A stretch of DNA of 64,000 nt from Apostichopus japonicus (Eukaryota; Echinodermata; Holothuroidea; Aspidochirotida; Stichopodidae), in NCBI RefSeq assembly GCF_037975245.1, contig NC_092570.1, positions 6,987,001 to 7,051,000 on the forward strand, given 5' to 3'. The notes beneath the pieces were generated by a model. It saw only the letters and a list, made by a program, of their open reading frames with translations. It was not told the DNA's origin and did not search any database. Both the position numbers and the translations under genes were made by a program. Shown piece after piece: positions 12,501-27,500 of the stretch. Positions within the stretch are counted from its first letter, which is position 1. Each line of letters opens with the position of its first letter.

Positions 12501-15500
12501 ACTGGAAATGTCATTGCAGTTGGTCAGACTATGAAGAGAATAGCTGAATCCCATAAACAATGCAGTTCATTACTCATTATAAAGAAGCACAGCCGTCTAA
12601 CTGCCAAAATTAGTGTTCAAAGTGTTCTGAAATTTGATGTGAAATTTCCAAGGACATTTATTTCAAAATTGAATGTCTGTTGGAATAACTAAATTGCTGT
12701 AGACTTTCAAATAGAATTCGTAAAGTCTTGATATGTTAATCTAGGAAGCTCACAAGTTGTCTTAGTATTTCTTTAAATCTTAGTATTTCTTTCAATGTTC
12801 AGATATAACCTAGCTTGGAATGGTCCCACTCAATATATTGGTAAACCAATATTTATATTGGAAACTTTGACCTCAAGCAGGGTGTCTTGTTTTGTTTTAA
12901 AGGGCAGCGTATACATTGTAGTAATACTGTAGCTATGTACAAGTATAGTGGTGTAATTGCTTGCAGTAGCCCTTAAGCCCTACTCAGGCTGTACTTGGAA
13001 AGGACAGATGTTGTAATATTATAAAGTGTGCCAGTTCCTATGTCAGTGTTTGTTTGTGTTGGAAGTTAGCCAAATAGGCAATAAAAATGGTCACTTATAT
13101 ACTTAAATCTATGGATGTTAATATGTTCCATATTTGCAACATGCAAAAACCTGACTAATAATTCTAAAATCCTGATTGTAGCAAAAGACTTGAAAATTGA
13201 AAGGCATCTTGAAAAAAGAAGGAAAAAAAAGGATTTCCCTTCCCTAACATGACCTAATTGTGATACATGTTACTGTATTGCACTATAGTATTGCATTGGC
13301 ACATAATTCATCTTGCAGGGCACAGTGAAATTTGGTCGTCATTCCTCCATGGAGACACTTTTAAGGAAGTGCTGCAATTTACTTGTGCGACAAAAAGAGA
13401 TCTATATATATACATTGGAACTTAAGTACAATATATCAACTACTAGATAGGCACTTTGCCCATGAATCTGTTATGTGTACCCCATCCCAGTAAGGCCCTA
13501 CACATAATCTCCCAAAGTAAACAAATTTCATGTTTTCCCTTGCTACAAAGATTTTGCAAGCACATAATAATAGGGTTTTGAATGCCATAGTGGGCCACAG
13601 ATAATTTGTCCATGCCAAGGTCTCACTTTGGTCACCTGTGCAATATACTGTACAATACTACAACTTATTAAAATAAAGCATAACAGAAACAAAACATGCC
13701 ATCGCACGCCAATGATCCTACAGAATATATACTGTAGGTGAACCTAAACTGTCTATATATATAAGAAATCTGCACAAAGTTAAAACTGCACAAACTGTTT
13801 GTTGTCAATTTGGACACACTGCTAGCATGGGCAATGTCCTTATCAATGTTTATTGAGATCTGTAAAAGTTGAAAATAAACTCTGTCTAATCTCGACCTTG
13901 GAGCTCTGCCAGGAGACACTGAGAGCTGAGCCAAAAGAGTTGCTTATAAATAATAAAACCGCAGGTCTAACTTGCTTACTTCACTTATAATTTCCCACTG
14001 GTGATCTAGGCCACACCTCCCCCTCCCCTCCCCACCCCCTTTATAATATTAGATATTCTTTGTTCCTACTGTAGTTTCTAGCTGGGCTGTGTTAAAGAGC
14101 CTTTCACAATATATATTACAATTTACTTCGCTTCTCTGCTACCCTGTCTTCCAGTCATCATACGACCTTCCTATCTACCTACAGTAAACTACACGATTGG
14201 AACATTTAGCACTGCGCCCTCACTTTATGGGCACCGTCCACTTCCTCTTCCCCGAACCTACTATTCAGAAGCTAAGCTACAGATGCGAATTTCCCGTGGA
14301 ATTTTCATTCGACGTTTCTCAATCACTTTCACTTTGGTGATCGTAATGTTTGTTCTGTACAAGAATGTGAGAGAGTTCATTCCTGAAGTTGTTCAACAAG
14401 AGACACGGGTGGGAAGAGAGAGCTCTCCTAAAGTATCTAACGTAAAAAGACATTATATTTTCCAATCTGTGCCATTCGACATAACTAAATTTCCTCCTTG
14501 AAATACAGTAGTATTCGACAGAATTCCAAGTTGTAATTTTCTATTTTGGAATCATAGTGTTTTGGCATAAAAAGTGTGTAAAATTTAAAATCTAAGATGG
14601 TCACAGATTTCATAGAATTGTTTCAGACTTGATAGTTTCAGACTTTCAGGCAGTTGAACATTGATTCCAGGGTAACAAACCTTTAAAATGCTCAGCTAAT
14701 TACTGTGCTCGTTCATCCAATTCAAAGTTTGCACCTTGATTTACTTTGCTCCTCTATTACCTGTCTCCCACTCCACAAGTGCACTTCACATACATGGATC
14801 AGATTAATTTTCTTTTCACCAAACTGCATGAAACCCAATTTTAAGACTAAAAGCTTAAAACTTAACTCTAACTACTGTACTGTAACTAAGCTAGCGTTAC
14901 ATTGTGTTGTAGGCTTAAATGTGAGATTGAAGTTGCATTATGTCTCCCCAACATTTTATTTTGCATCCTGATCCCCCATTCAATCCTTCACACACCCTCC
15001 CTCTCACCCTCCCTCTCACCCTACCTCTCACCCTACCTCTACCCTACCTCTACCCTCCCCCTCTTATGGTTTTTCCAAATAAGTGAACCAGATTAGCTTT
15101 TAGTGTCTCCTGTGACAAACCGTGTTCACAGGTATTTCAGTTTTGTGTGGTTCAAAAATGGCAAATTGGTCATATTTTAGTTCTAACACAAGTATCCTTG
15201 TAAGCTACATAGCTATTAGTGAATTTGTGTGTCCTGTAATAAAGAATAAGAAACCTGTGATGTCGAAGGTTCAATAGGATACTATGAAAACAAGATAAAA
15301 GGAAATACTGTACAGTATGTAGTTCTTACAGTGTAGTGTGTACAGTACTTGCTGTGTTGTATATCATAGTACTGTAATTCCTATCTACATGTATACATGT
15401 ACAGTACTACTATACAGTATATACATGCACAATAGGAAGTTGGAAAAGTTTTCATCCATAATCAAGTGTGAAGGGAGTGGGGGAGGGGACATTCTTGTAC

Positions 15501-18500
15501 AACAGCAGGGTCCTACTTGCTCTAGATATTAAATTTAAAACAAAACAGGTGAAATTTTGAAGACTTTTAGTTTTTCTTTTCCACATTTACTCTCCGAGTT
15601 GCTCTACCATGTTCGGAGTGAATTGCTTACGTTGATACAGTGGGGTATTGTATGGTTATAATTGTTCAGGTGCTTTTTAAATTGCCATAAATTGATATGA
15701 GAACAGGGTTGTAAATAAGGTTTCTTTAGGGCAAGGCCATTTGGCCTTGGTAATTTCCAAATTTAGGGGGCACCAAGGCCATCCAGTAGGGCACCAAAGT
15801 CGAAAATTATTTGGACGAAGGGCACTAAGGCCAAAATGAAAAAGTGTTGTTAACATTAAACATTTGATTAATCATTTTCACTCTTAGAAATTAAATAATA
15901 CAAATATGAAGCAGTTTTAAGCACTATGTTTTTTATTTAATAATCATGTATTAACTTTCAACTCTAACACATACTGTATATCTTTTCACTCAATATCTTC
16001 CTCCTCTGACTCAGTACAGTATGTGTTGCATGCTTTTGTGTCTGTTGTTGTCCAGTTCTCCTTACAGCAGTAGTCCACCATCTCTACAATGCCTTCCTTG
16101 GGTTGAAGTCAGTGGGCTTGGGTCCCTCTGTACATGTTCTCAGGAGGTTTTCAATTGTGGGCGTTTTTAAGCTGCAGCGGCAGTCTCCAAGAAAGCGTTC
16201 GATCGTGTAGAACTGCCGTTCAACTTGGGAGGTTGATACAGGGCGCACAAGAAGGATTCTAATCAAATGTAGTAGGTTAGGGTACTTGTTTGATTTGTGT
16301 TGCAGCTCATGTTTCCCCACAGGGTAACAAGTTTGTCACCAAGAGGATGGCGCACTATGTCATCCTTTGCTTTTATCCACTCCCTGGCAATGGCAGTGAG
16401 GTCACATCATTTTTGTTTCAGCAAAAGCTTGAAGTGTTGTATGACATGTATTACATCCAATCCATATTTGATGAAAGCAGTAGGATCGTCAGGAAAATTA
16501 GATGGATCCAGAATAGCAGGTAACCTCTACATCATTGTGAGTGAACACATTGGCATCAGTTGTGGCCTCCAGACCATAAAGGACAGCCTTTGTGTGGGAC
16601 CCAGGAGCTTCATTCTTTCTAGGCTTCAGAATGGACTGCGTGAGCACCGCTCTGCTTCTGACCTGACAGATCGCCTGTGGGGAGTTTGTGTTCTTCTGAC
16701 TGGAAACGACAGGATAGGTCTGCCAGGTCTTCTACAAGATCCCTGTATCCTGCAAGAAACAAAACAAAGGGACATTATAGGCATGGTAGAACGGGTGCTG
16801 TAGACTCAACAATATATTTACAGGAAATGGAGAGCTAAATTTTGGAGAAGCACTCAAAAACTTTTGCTGGATAGAAAACTCTTCCAGGCTGCGGATTGGA
16901 CTTCTACTCTACTTTGACCTATTCTGGTGAATGCCATGCTGTTCTTACACAAGTTTACACCGTTATTATTTTGTTTACTTTGCTTCCTGCTTACCTATCT
17001 CCTCACAGCCTCAGCACTTTCCTCTACTGTGCCTGTAAAGTGAACTTGTAACCTTTTAACACTGTGCCCCCTCTATGCCCTCCCTTTTCATTCTACCACC
17101 CAAAGTGTTTTAGAGTATAATTTTCTAGGAAGATTGTTTTTTGTTCAAATCCTACGAAACTATTGGTAACTAGAGTCTCTTTCGGTGTTCACCCAGGAGT
17201 CAATTCTACACACACTCTTTGGTGCGGCAGAGACGATATAGCGATCCTTCCAGATCCTTCCGGATTGATGCTTCCGAGGAGACGGATATTTGAGCAGTTG
17301 GAATAATGAGGACGTACCTGAGTTAACTTCTACTAAACTACAGTGCTATGTGTGAACCGTTTTACATTTTAAGGCACGTAACCTTATAGTGTTCAAAGTT
17401 TCATTTCAAACTAAAACAGACTGAAAACTGAGATAAGGTTGCCTTGTTTTTTTATTGACACCCAACATCAAAATTTAGTTTCAAGCCATTCCAAATTTTC
17501 ATACAGTATGTGTAAGGCATTCATCCTTTTGTGGTTGATAAAATGTTTTTGTTACAAAACGTTAGTAAAAGGTGTTGGGTGTCTTAGAAGATGGACCTTC
17601 ATGGAGTACATTCACTGTCTGTACCACCCCCCCCCTCCCCCCAATTAGAACATATCAAGTATTGTTTAATACAACTGAAAGATATCATAATTCTTTCTTA
17701 GGGCAGTATTTTTGTCTATGTCAGGGTAAAGACTCTGCCACACATTTCAATTTTCAAGCAAAATGTACAGGTACCCGTCTGACATGTATCTGTCATTGTC
17801 ATAAGCAGTCTTCCCACAAGCAATGTTATTGACATCAAAAAGGTGGTTTGAAATTGCAAAAATTGCAACCAAAGGGTGTGTTCGGTGATAAAATGTTACA
17901 GTTTGAAGATAGTTTGATGATTAATTCAGTGGGTTAGTGTTAGTGGAGAAGATCTTGTTTCCAATGAATATTTACTCTGCTCCTCGCTTACCCATCTGCT
18001 GTCAAGGTAAACACGTTCAAATCACCTTTTCCAGCTTCAAGTCCGGTTATTTTGCGTGAAGACTTTTGGTGTTGTCGCAGCTTCCAACACTTTGCTCCCC
18101 TGCTTGTGAAATTCGCTTGAACAGTATTAGAGGGGCCTTAAAAGAAAATACTCTCTTCTTGCCAAGTGCAGTATTAATTGGTCACCTTAAGTTGGCACCT
18201 GTACAGAGCATTGAGCAACCTGTTCAGGTCAGCTTCTGCGCTATAGCCTATAAGACTAACTATTGTTGTTATTCTCATCTAACTTCCTTACGAAAGTTGG
18301 AAATTGTTTCACACTCAGTCTGATGTTGCATCATTATACCCCCAACCGCCCCTCCCTTCCCCCCCCCCCCCCCCCCGTTCTGGTTCACCACTCTCTTCCT
18401 TCCAAATAAACCATTCTGCATTTCTCATCAAAGTTGCACAGCCAACAAGAGTCAAGTTGGTTTCACAAGTTTTGGAAGGCAGCTTGGAAGGAACGGTACG

Positions 18501-21500
18501 GTCTGTGTCATTTTTGCTCTGGAGTCTACAAGCAGGAGTGGATTTGGCGCACCAGCTTACAGGGGTCCATGTTACAGCTGGAGCTGAGGTGCAGGAGCCA
18601 CCACCAAGAGATGATGATCTTCTCAGGAAATATATGCTTGATAAACCAAACTGTATGACATGCTGTACAGTAAAAGTGCCTGGGGGACCTTCAAAGAACT
18701 TTTGAACATGATGTTTAATTGTTATACCTTACAGTAGTGGTTTGGGCCCAAATTGTGACCAACAATGGTTTATATGGCAGTCAACAGCTATAGTTTATAC
18801 CCAAAATGAAATGAAATGTAAAGTTTGCTTTTCAGTTTTCGCTCTTTTTTCTTTTTCCCTTTTTATTTTAGTTTCCTCAATTTTTTCCTTTCCCTTCATG
18901 GATTGAGATTAACTGTACTTCATTGTACAGTATATACTGTACTGCATCTAAGTACAGAAACCATACTAAAATCCTATATTGTGGTACAGTGTATAGTGTA
19001 TGCTGTATTATAATGCATCATAATGGCAGTGCAATTTGTATTCCGGTAACATTTAATGACGCATGGAATTAGCTTTCTGAGTTTTCTCAAAGGCCAAGCT
19101 TAAGCAGCCAATTAAGTACATACAGAGTGATACAGAAGCGAAATGGAATGTATTGAGAAACGACTCACTGTTACATGTTCATGTACGTACTGTGTGAAAG
19201 AGGTTACCAAAGGCCAGTGGAAAATATTGAAAATCATTGTGTGCATATATTGAGAAGCTAAATTAACAGTCAGGTTATTGGCAGTATACATAGCAATCAC
19301 TATGTTAAAAAATTTACAACAAATTCTTGGTAAAGAAACAGAAAAAGACTTGTTTTTTGAAGAATTTCATTCTTTCAGTTTGGTATTTTATACCAAAATT
19401 GAAAAACCTTGAACACTAGATATTTTATAACCTTAAGAGCATAATTACTGTTGAGGACTGGGGGGGGGGGATGGGAGAAGAAGGCAGAAGGCAGAAGCAT
19501 TCTTCTTAGCCCACCACCTTCCCCGAACTGGAGTACAAGAATTATTCGGTATGCCATTACATCAAATTTCTATTTTCTCGCAAACGTAGAAAGTGGGCAT
19601 AATTTCCCTCCTTTTACCCATGGATACCCGTATGCGTATACCCAAATTATTGCACACTACCATAACGTTAGTACTCGTGACTTTACACTGTTAGATTTAC
19701 ACTACTCTTGCAAGCAGTACTGTTCTGTATAGTAGGCTTATACTTAACTTTGTTGCCTATCAATCACTTGTGTACAGTACATAAGTTTGTCCTGCCAAGC
19801 ATTACAGAACCATATGGGCACAGCATACCACGTGAAAAGATGTAAGGGCGCTCAATTGAATGGAGTTATTACTTTGTAAATAGGAGGAATGATCTGTGTA
19901 GACTCTTTGCAGGATATTGCCACTTTGATAGCGGTTTTCCCTTACATGTCCAAGATGTTGTACAGAGTAGGTAATTTTAGAAGTGAACTCTCGTGGAGAA
20001 GGATATCAAAATTAATGCTCTACTGTAGCTAATGATTAGGGCAGGGGAAAAATTGCAAATTATTGGTCACGTTTATTCAAAACTTTGCCAAAGTTGTTTT
20101 CCTAAGTACTCAATGCCGTAACTGTCTAGCTGGTGGTATCAAGTAGTCGATACTGTAATTTCTAGAAAACATGGCATTTATTAGCATTTCAACAAAAAGT
20201 GACGTTTAAGTTGAGATGTATCGGACTCACCAGTTTTATGAAATTTATGGGAGGTTACAAACAAGCGTTTCATCCTACAATAGAAATCATCCATGTTCGG
20301 TGTTCAACAAATTATAGCTGCACTTATCTCTTATCTGTACAGTACAGTACGTGTACTCTTCACTATTGCACATGTATTACCAATGGTAGACATGGGCATG
20401 ATGGGCTACAAACTTGTAACATTTCCCCGCTGCGCCACCCTCTGACCCAATTTCCATTCAATATCCATTTCCTCCATCCAGATCTAGCATTTACAGTAGA
20501 CTGACCAGTATCAAGTTGCTAAGAAAATTGTCGTATTCACCTTTAGATTCCTTGCCAGAGGCAAAAGGAATCTATGCAATGGTAATGGCATGTATGATGC
20601 CTTTGCTTGTAACCTTTGCATTGAGGTCAACAGAGGTCAAAGTCTGATAACCTGGTAAACATGTTAACTTAAAGTAGAAGTTGGATAAACTCCATCTGTA
20701 GTACTGTACATGGGTGCACCTATGTTGAGTAGAACCATATTGTTTTCTGTGGAGGTCAACAGAGGTCAAAGTGTGAACATTTTGTAAACATGATTAACTC
20801 CAAAAGTAAACCTTGCATGAAACTATATTGAGTATGTGGATGCACCTTAATTAGTCACAAGAACCCTATTTTTTTCTGCAGGGGTCAAAGGTCATTTGAG
20901 CTCACCAGATGCCAAAGTCTTCAAGTTATCTGGAACTCATTTCTGATGTTCTAGTACTTGACCTTAGGACACATTTTCCTCAGTTGCTCTGTCAATCTGG
21001 TAATTCCTTTATAAAGCAAGGGATCACAAAGCCTCCTGGCTTTTTTGGTTTTGGGAACTTACAGGGTAGTCTAAGCATTTCCGATCAAGGTTAGCATGGT
21101 CTTAGCATACAGTGTAGACGGACTGTATCATGAGGTCCTGTCATATTTGGTACGAATTTACTAACAAAGTTACAACTCCAAATTTAGACAAGGTAGTTTA
21201 TCTAAGTAGGAGATACTATTTCTGGATAGAATTAGTGTATTGTTAAACAGAACTGTCCTTACCATAGAATTTGTTTTGTGTTTTGGAATACTGTTAAATC
21301 CTTTAGAAATCACTACAAAGAATAAGCACAGGTATATCCGCTGGAGAATAATACATTGGAGTAACCACCACCTATTCACGTATCCACGGTAGGTAAAACA
21401 CATAGACTAGTAGCAATGGAATGAAAAAGGGAGAAATAGGCTGAAAAGCACACCATAGTATAATACCTGAATTGAAAAGCCTATTTTATTGACACAATAG

Positions 21501-24500
21501 TACTTAAAATTCTTGTCTGTGCAATGGCACTGCAGTAGCAGTAGTGGTACATAGCGTTACGCAACACTGCTACGGTCGTTAGTAGTAATAGCCTCATCTC
21601 TTTGAAAAAGTCACATCTGTTGGAATGATAAGCTGAAAGGATGATGGTAATTTATTATTGTAATTTACCATCATTCTGTGCAGTTGTTTGTTTGTTTTGG
21701 TGACCTCCTACAGAAATTGCTTCAATCTACTGTACCATAACCTAGTCTTAGCAAAATTGCCTGCTCTTTGACTGGGTGGTACAGAGGCATTATGATGAAC
21801 ATTGTATGTATGCCAAACAGCTGCAGCAGCCTCTCTCTCAGTTTTGGGAGATATTTTGTATTTACGACAACAAGACATGTTATAAGCAACATTTTTCGTT
21901 CCGGGGTTAGTTTAGTCTGTGAGTTTTAAGGCCTGGACCAGGGGTGACTCTAAAAAGTTTCAGTCAAGTACCTACAGTTGTAGGAGCTTTGTGACTTCAT
22001 GCAATTCAGAACAATTATTATTATGATTTACCAGCTTTATATAGCGCTTTTTTCATGCATAAGCATGTTCAAGAGTGCTTTACAATGACAACAAAATGAC
22101 AAAACCCTTAAAATATGAATATGAAAAATAAACTTGATGCAGCTTAAATATTAAAATAAAAAAATATGAAGGAATAATTTTCAAAACAATGACATCACAA
22201 AAACAATGACATCGTAGACTACAGTAGTAGAGAGAAACACTATGACATCACACATTGGAAAGAATATCGTTCCCTGACATGACACCAAATATGCTAGAAA
22301 AAAAAAAGGTATCCAAGTTAACAAGGAGCTTTGGTTCATACAGTATCACTGTCAGAATTGTGAATACTGAAAGATATGTTCCACTAGAGTGACACTATGA
22401 CATCAAACATTGGACAGAATATCAGTTCCCTGGCATGACACCAAATATGCTAGAAAAAAAAGTATCCAAGTTAACAAGGAGCTTTGGTTCATATCACTGT
22501 CAGAATTGAGAATACTGAAAGATGTTAACTACTAGAGAGAGACACTATGACACTGACACTATGACATTGGACAGAATATCAGTTTCCTGGCATGACACCA
22601 AATATGCTAGAAAGTCAAAAAATGGTCACTTCTCTTCAACTTCAGGAAGCATTTTTACTGCCATCCCCATTAGGCTTTTCCTTCTCTGAGACATTTATAA
22701 ATTTAGTAGTCCATCTTAATGTCTGAATCTTCCATTCATGTACACCATGTGCAATGTAAGTATATTTGTCATGACCCTTTGGGAGATACGTTTTGGTTCT
22801 GGATTTTCAGTGAAGTTTATTTTAAATCACATCGAGTTGGAAATGAACTTTACTTGCTGCTGTTCTACAGTGTCTAAGTAGGGTAATACATGTTGCTCTC
22901 TGTCAATGAGAAAATCCCCTACCATGTCTTCCTATGAATTTGAATAGCAAAGCCTAAGCAGAAGACCCTCATAATTGTATGCGTCTCGTCGCCATTGAAT
23001 CGTGATATCTGCCAAAGGCCAGTGTAAACATTTAAGTGAATGAGAAATTTAAAACTGTGTACTATGTACTATATAGGTCTGCTTGATTGCAGTATATACA
23101 CACACACACACACATATATATACAAACATATATATATATATATATACTTAAGTGTAGCATAGTTTATTCCCACTGCCATCTAAGTGAAATATTTATGTGG
23201 GTGCTTGACGGTCACACAGGTCAATAAATTGTAGGGTTCTCACTGATAGCACCATGTAGATAATACTGTTGTATCCTGTGTACAGTGCATACCATGCCGT
23301 ATTACCCATCGTAAACATCTTCAGTAATTCTCTTACACGTTAACACCATAAACAACATCTACAGTATGATGCAAATTTAGTACCCAAATTGAATGCTATC
23401 GTGAAACAAGGCTACATAGACCTGTAGTAAATGGAAGGTGAGCCTGGTGAGGTTGTATCTGGATGAAATAGCAAGTCTTAAATCAAATGTATAGTACAGT
23501 CTGATACAATCGCATTAAAGCAGCTGCTGGCAGTAATTTACAAAAACCCCAAAATAAAACAAATGAACGAAGTATAGAACCCAACAGGATTGCATTTTTA
23601 GTTATTTACATCGCTTCTTTGCTTACATGTCTCTTCACAACCTTACCACTCTCACTCTAGCATGCTAAGAGTGAACATATCTATGGATGCCTAGCCAATT
23701 TGTCCCATATTCAGTACATTTGTTGTGTGTGAATATCTTATTCAAAAAGATAGGTAGATAGGACAGTGCAATGGAAAAGGCAAGGCAGGTTGTACAGTCA
23801 CTTGCAGACACCCACAAACCAGGGAGTTTTTGTTTTCGGAATATCGTATGTAACCCAGTGCAATTGCAACTCATAAGTTTCTGTATTTTCACTTTCGACA
23901 ACTGATTGCCAAAAAGAAAGGGGGAAAAAGAAGAATTATTTGAAGTCTAAACAAAATAAAACTGTACAGGAAGGAACTTCTTCGATCAAAAGTGCAATGT
24001 ACTCTCCAATCACATATATATGCTGAGGGTGTGCTATTTCAGATTTTTCGTTCGAAAAAATGTTGACAGATATTATTAAGATGACAACTGCAAGCAATAT
24101 TGGTAAGTTGTTGTTATTGGCTGAGACGAACGAAGTTGGTTTTATTTGCTACCAAAGAGCTGTAAGGTTCTACTGTGCGGCAAAGCTCCAGGACTTTGAC
24201 CTAAATTGAGCATACTATTGCTAGCTAGCTTGTCAAATTAAAAAGAGATTGACAATTTTGTTCTTTGGGGTTTCTTATACTGGTGTTCTACGTACATTTT
24301 CATGGAAAAAAAAAACATCTAGAAGGCAGCAAGCACACTTGACATTTTGTTCAAGTTTGCAAGTGTCGAGAGATCTATCTTGTTATTGTATTTCGTCATC
24401 TTAAATAGGAACAGCTGAAAGCTTCATTGCTTGAATTAGCATTCTGTGAACTTTTGTGCAATACAGTTGTCATATTTTTTGCTCTTCACATTGATCATGT

Positions 24501-27500
24501 TGCCTGCTATTCACAATCCCCCACCCCCCCCATCCAACAATCCTGAATGTGTAATTGTTGCACCTTGAGAATGTGTTGACCCTGTGCTCTTCCCCTCTGT
24601 TTTCCCTCTCACATTAACATTTTGCCTTCTTGGTATCCACCTACCTAACCTTCAACTCTTCAACTCACTTTCTTATGGAACTAATGGGGGGGGATGACAT
24701 GTACAGTATGTAAAGTCTCTGATCCCCCCCATTCCCGACCCCTTGTTGTACACTTTCATTGTGATCACTAGGTCCATACAATGTATACCATGTGCTCTTC
24801 TCATTTGTTCCGGTGTGTAGGCTATTGACTCAGATTCTGACCTACTCTCTTGTTTATCCCCCCTCCCCCTCCCCCACCCCTCCCTCACCAAACAAAGATT
24901 TTTACTAAGTTTTGTTGACAAATTATGGGACAGTGACAAGTTACTAAAGTGTCTTCATTGTAGACTCTAAAGACGAAAGAGAAGTGGGATGGAAGAAAAG
25001 TTTTCAAGGTCTGCATATTAATTGTTAAATTAATTAATGATGACGATTGTCTTCCTATCTTGACATTTCCCAAAAATGAAAAAAAGAATGTTTAAGAGAC
25101 TAAGTTACATTTAAATTATAAACAAAAGAAAGTGCGGTAAAAAAAAACACTTAAATGTATGTATGTTTGTATGTATTTTAGATCCTCCTGCAATGGTTAT
25201 TATATTGTTTTATAATTTGCAATTTCCAAATGCTACATTTCATTAAGCTTATCAGTTGTGATAAACATAACATTTGCAGTACACCTATGAGAAATTGAGA
25301 GCACACTTTTCCACTGTGTTGGTACTAATCACACAGAATTTATGTTAGGATTTTTAGCACTGTTTACAGAGAAACTTTGATTTGCACTACAGTAAACACA
25401 GAAACATGACACTTAATAATGGTTATTTGTGTTGGTTAATATTAGTTTGCCTGCAAAACACATCACATTCCTTTAAAGTTTTTATGTGAATGGATTTTTG
25501 CCCCCTTTTTCTCGAGTACTAAATTCTCAATGAGTGAATGTCGAAGCATCGGCATCCTTCGATCCAAACACATATGTTTGTGCCATTTTCTCACAACATG
25601 GATGATGGAGTCCGTCACTGCTGCCTGGGAAATATTTCGTTATTGTCAAGTCAGGCGTCTGAGCAAGATGGAAGATGGTTTAGTTCGGGAGAGAGAAAGA
25701 CGGGTTAAATGTTCAGTCTTGTATGCATTCTGTCAGCTCCAGTGTTTTGTGTAGAATGCAACCGAGGTTGTGAAATGTGTTAATTTGCAGCATGTATTCA
25801 TTCAAGATATTAAAAATGACAGATCTCTTTCCAGTGTCTGTCTGGTCTGTCTTCCTGCCTGCTTTGATCATACGGAAGAAGGACTTTACCAAAAAATGGT
25901 TATAATAATAATAAAAATGGAGATCAAGTTGTCAAAGTTAAAGGACAAGCAGTTTCGCATTGATCCACTCAGATGATAAAGAAATTTGGATGTAACTGTT
26001 TTGTATGAAATATGTTGCAAAGTGATGAATGAAAGAAACATAGGGGGTCCGGCAGTATTGATATTTTATCCGAAATTTGCTATCCGTAGATAAATGTGCT
26101 ATTTTTGTAGAAATCAATCTCAATTTGTGGCCTCATTGCTAATGCTGTAGGAATCTGTTTTGTAATATTTGGTGCCGATATTTACTGTAGAACTGGTTCA
26201 GCTTTAACAGTCGGAATAGAAATCCCCGTTGAGCACGTACATGTAGACCGTTACTCAACAGACCTTATCAAGGATCTCGCCAAGAAACTTTAATTTATGG
26301 AGAGTCAAGAGTTCTTTGGGTTTTTTTTTTGTGCAAGTTAATGTCATGTACTTATGGTGACATTTCAACATTTCCCACGTCAATGGCTCAATGTTTAGCT
26401 CGCAGTGTAACTCAATAGATCAAGTTCCGTTCAGCACATGAGTAGAGAATGCGTAGGACGTTAACATCCCTCTTACTGTGAACATCTCGATAGAATTCCC
26501 GATACGTCGGAGAGATTTCTCTGAGCTTTGTTGTTCACACTATGGAGATCTGTTTTAAGTATTATTCCACACAGTAAGGTACCAAAAGTGGGCCAAAAGA
26601 AATGTGATGGATGGGTGACTGATAAAAGGTGTGAATTGAAAAGACCCTACCCTGTTGAACATTGTGCCCAAGGTATCAAATGATTTGAAGAAGTGTGCCA
26701 GGCCTGTTTGGAGTCCACAAGGTTTCCTAAATATTTTAAAGGGGTAGGGATAAGTCAATGGAAAAAGTTGCTTTTGAAAGAGAACTACATAAAATTAAAG
26801 GAACAGCAGGATATATTTGTTAACTTTTCCTTATTTTGGTTTTAATTAAGATGACAGGATATGGGTAAGTCAATGGGTAAATTAAGTAATTTAGGTGTTG
26901 TAAACACTTTGGGGGGGGGGTCGGTCATTGACCGGAGGGGTCAGGTGATAGAGGAGGGCGCGAAGTTAAAAGGTTACCATATCATGCTAGGCACCGAAGA
27001 GCGAGATTGCTGAGGTATTGAGGAGGCAGGTAAGCTCGTCACTCGTAAATATCCAAAGCCTGGTCAGTTTTGGAATTTAGCTGTAAGTTGCAGCCTGTTT
27101 GAAGCTAACCCGGCCTTCTTACTTGATGGTACCCTTACAGCAGTATAGTGTTTGCTCCCGTAATAGAATTACTGTCCAGACCAATGCCCACTTGATCTAA
27201 TTCATACAGTCAGTCAAAATTGGAACCGAAAAAAACAGCTCACAGCACAGGAATTTGACTGATTGCTTGTGTCCTTTGTGAATATGTAAGAATCCATGGG
27301 AAAAAGGTCCTCGATAGCAAAGTTAAACAAAAAGTGGAGTGCGTAATCTCCCATTCTGATCTACGTCATTCCAACAGGCTTTAAGAAATGTTTTCTTGGC
27401 TTCCAACTCTCTTTCCATTTCAAAAATTGTTCAATATATATTAAACTTTGTCAGCCAATTTGGGAGTAAGAAACAAACAAAAAAGTTGTGAGGTAAATAT

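Noticed and set aside
18304-18705. Overlapping 133- and 74-codon frames on +
   Set aside because: Two competing frames over the same bases, neither recognisable, and the longer one starts in a poly(C) tract.
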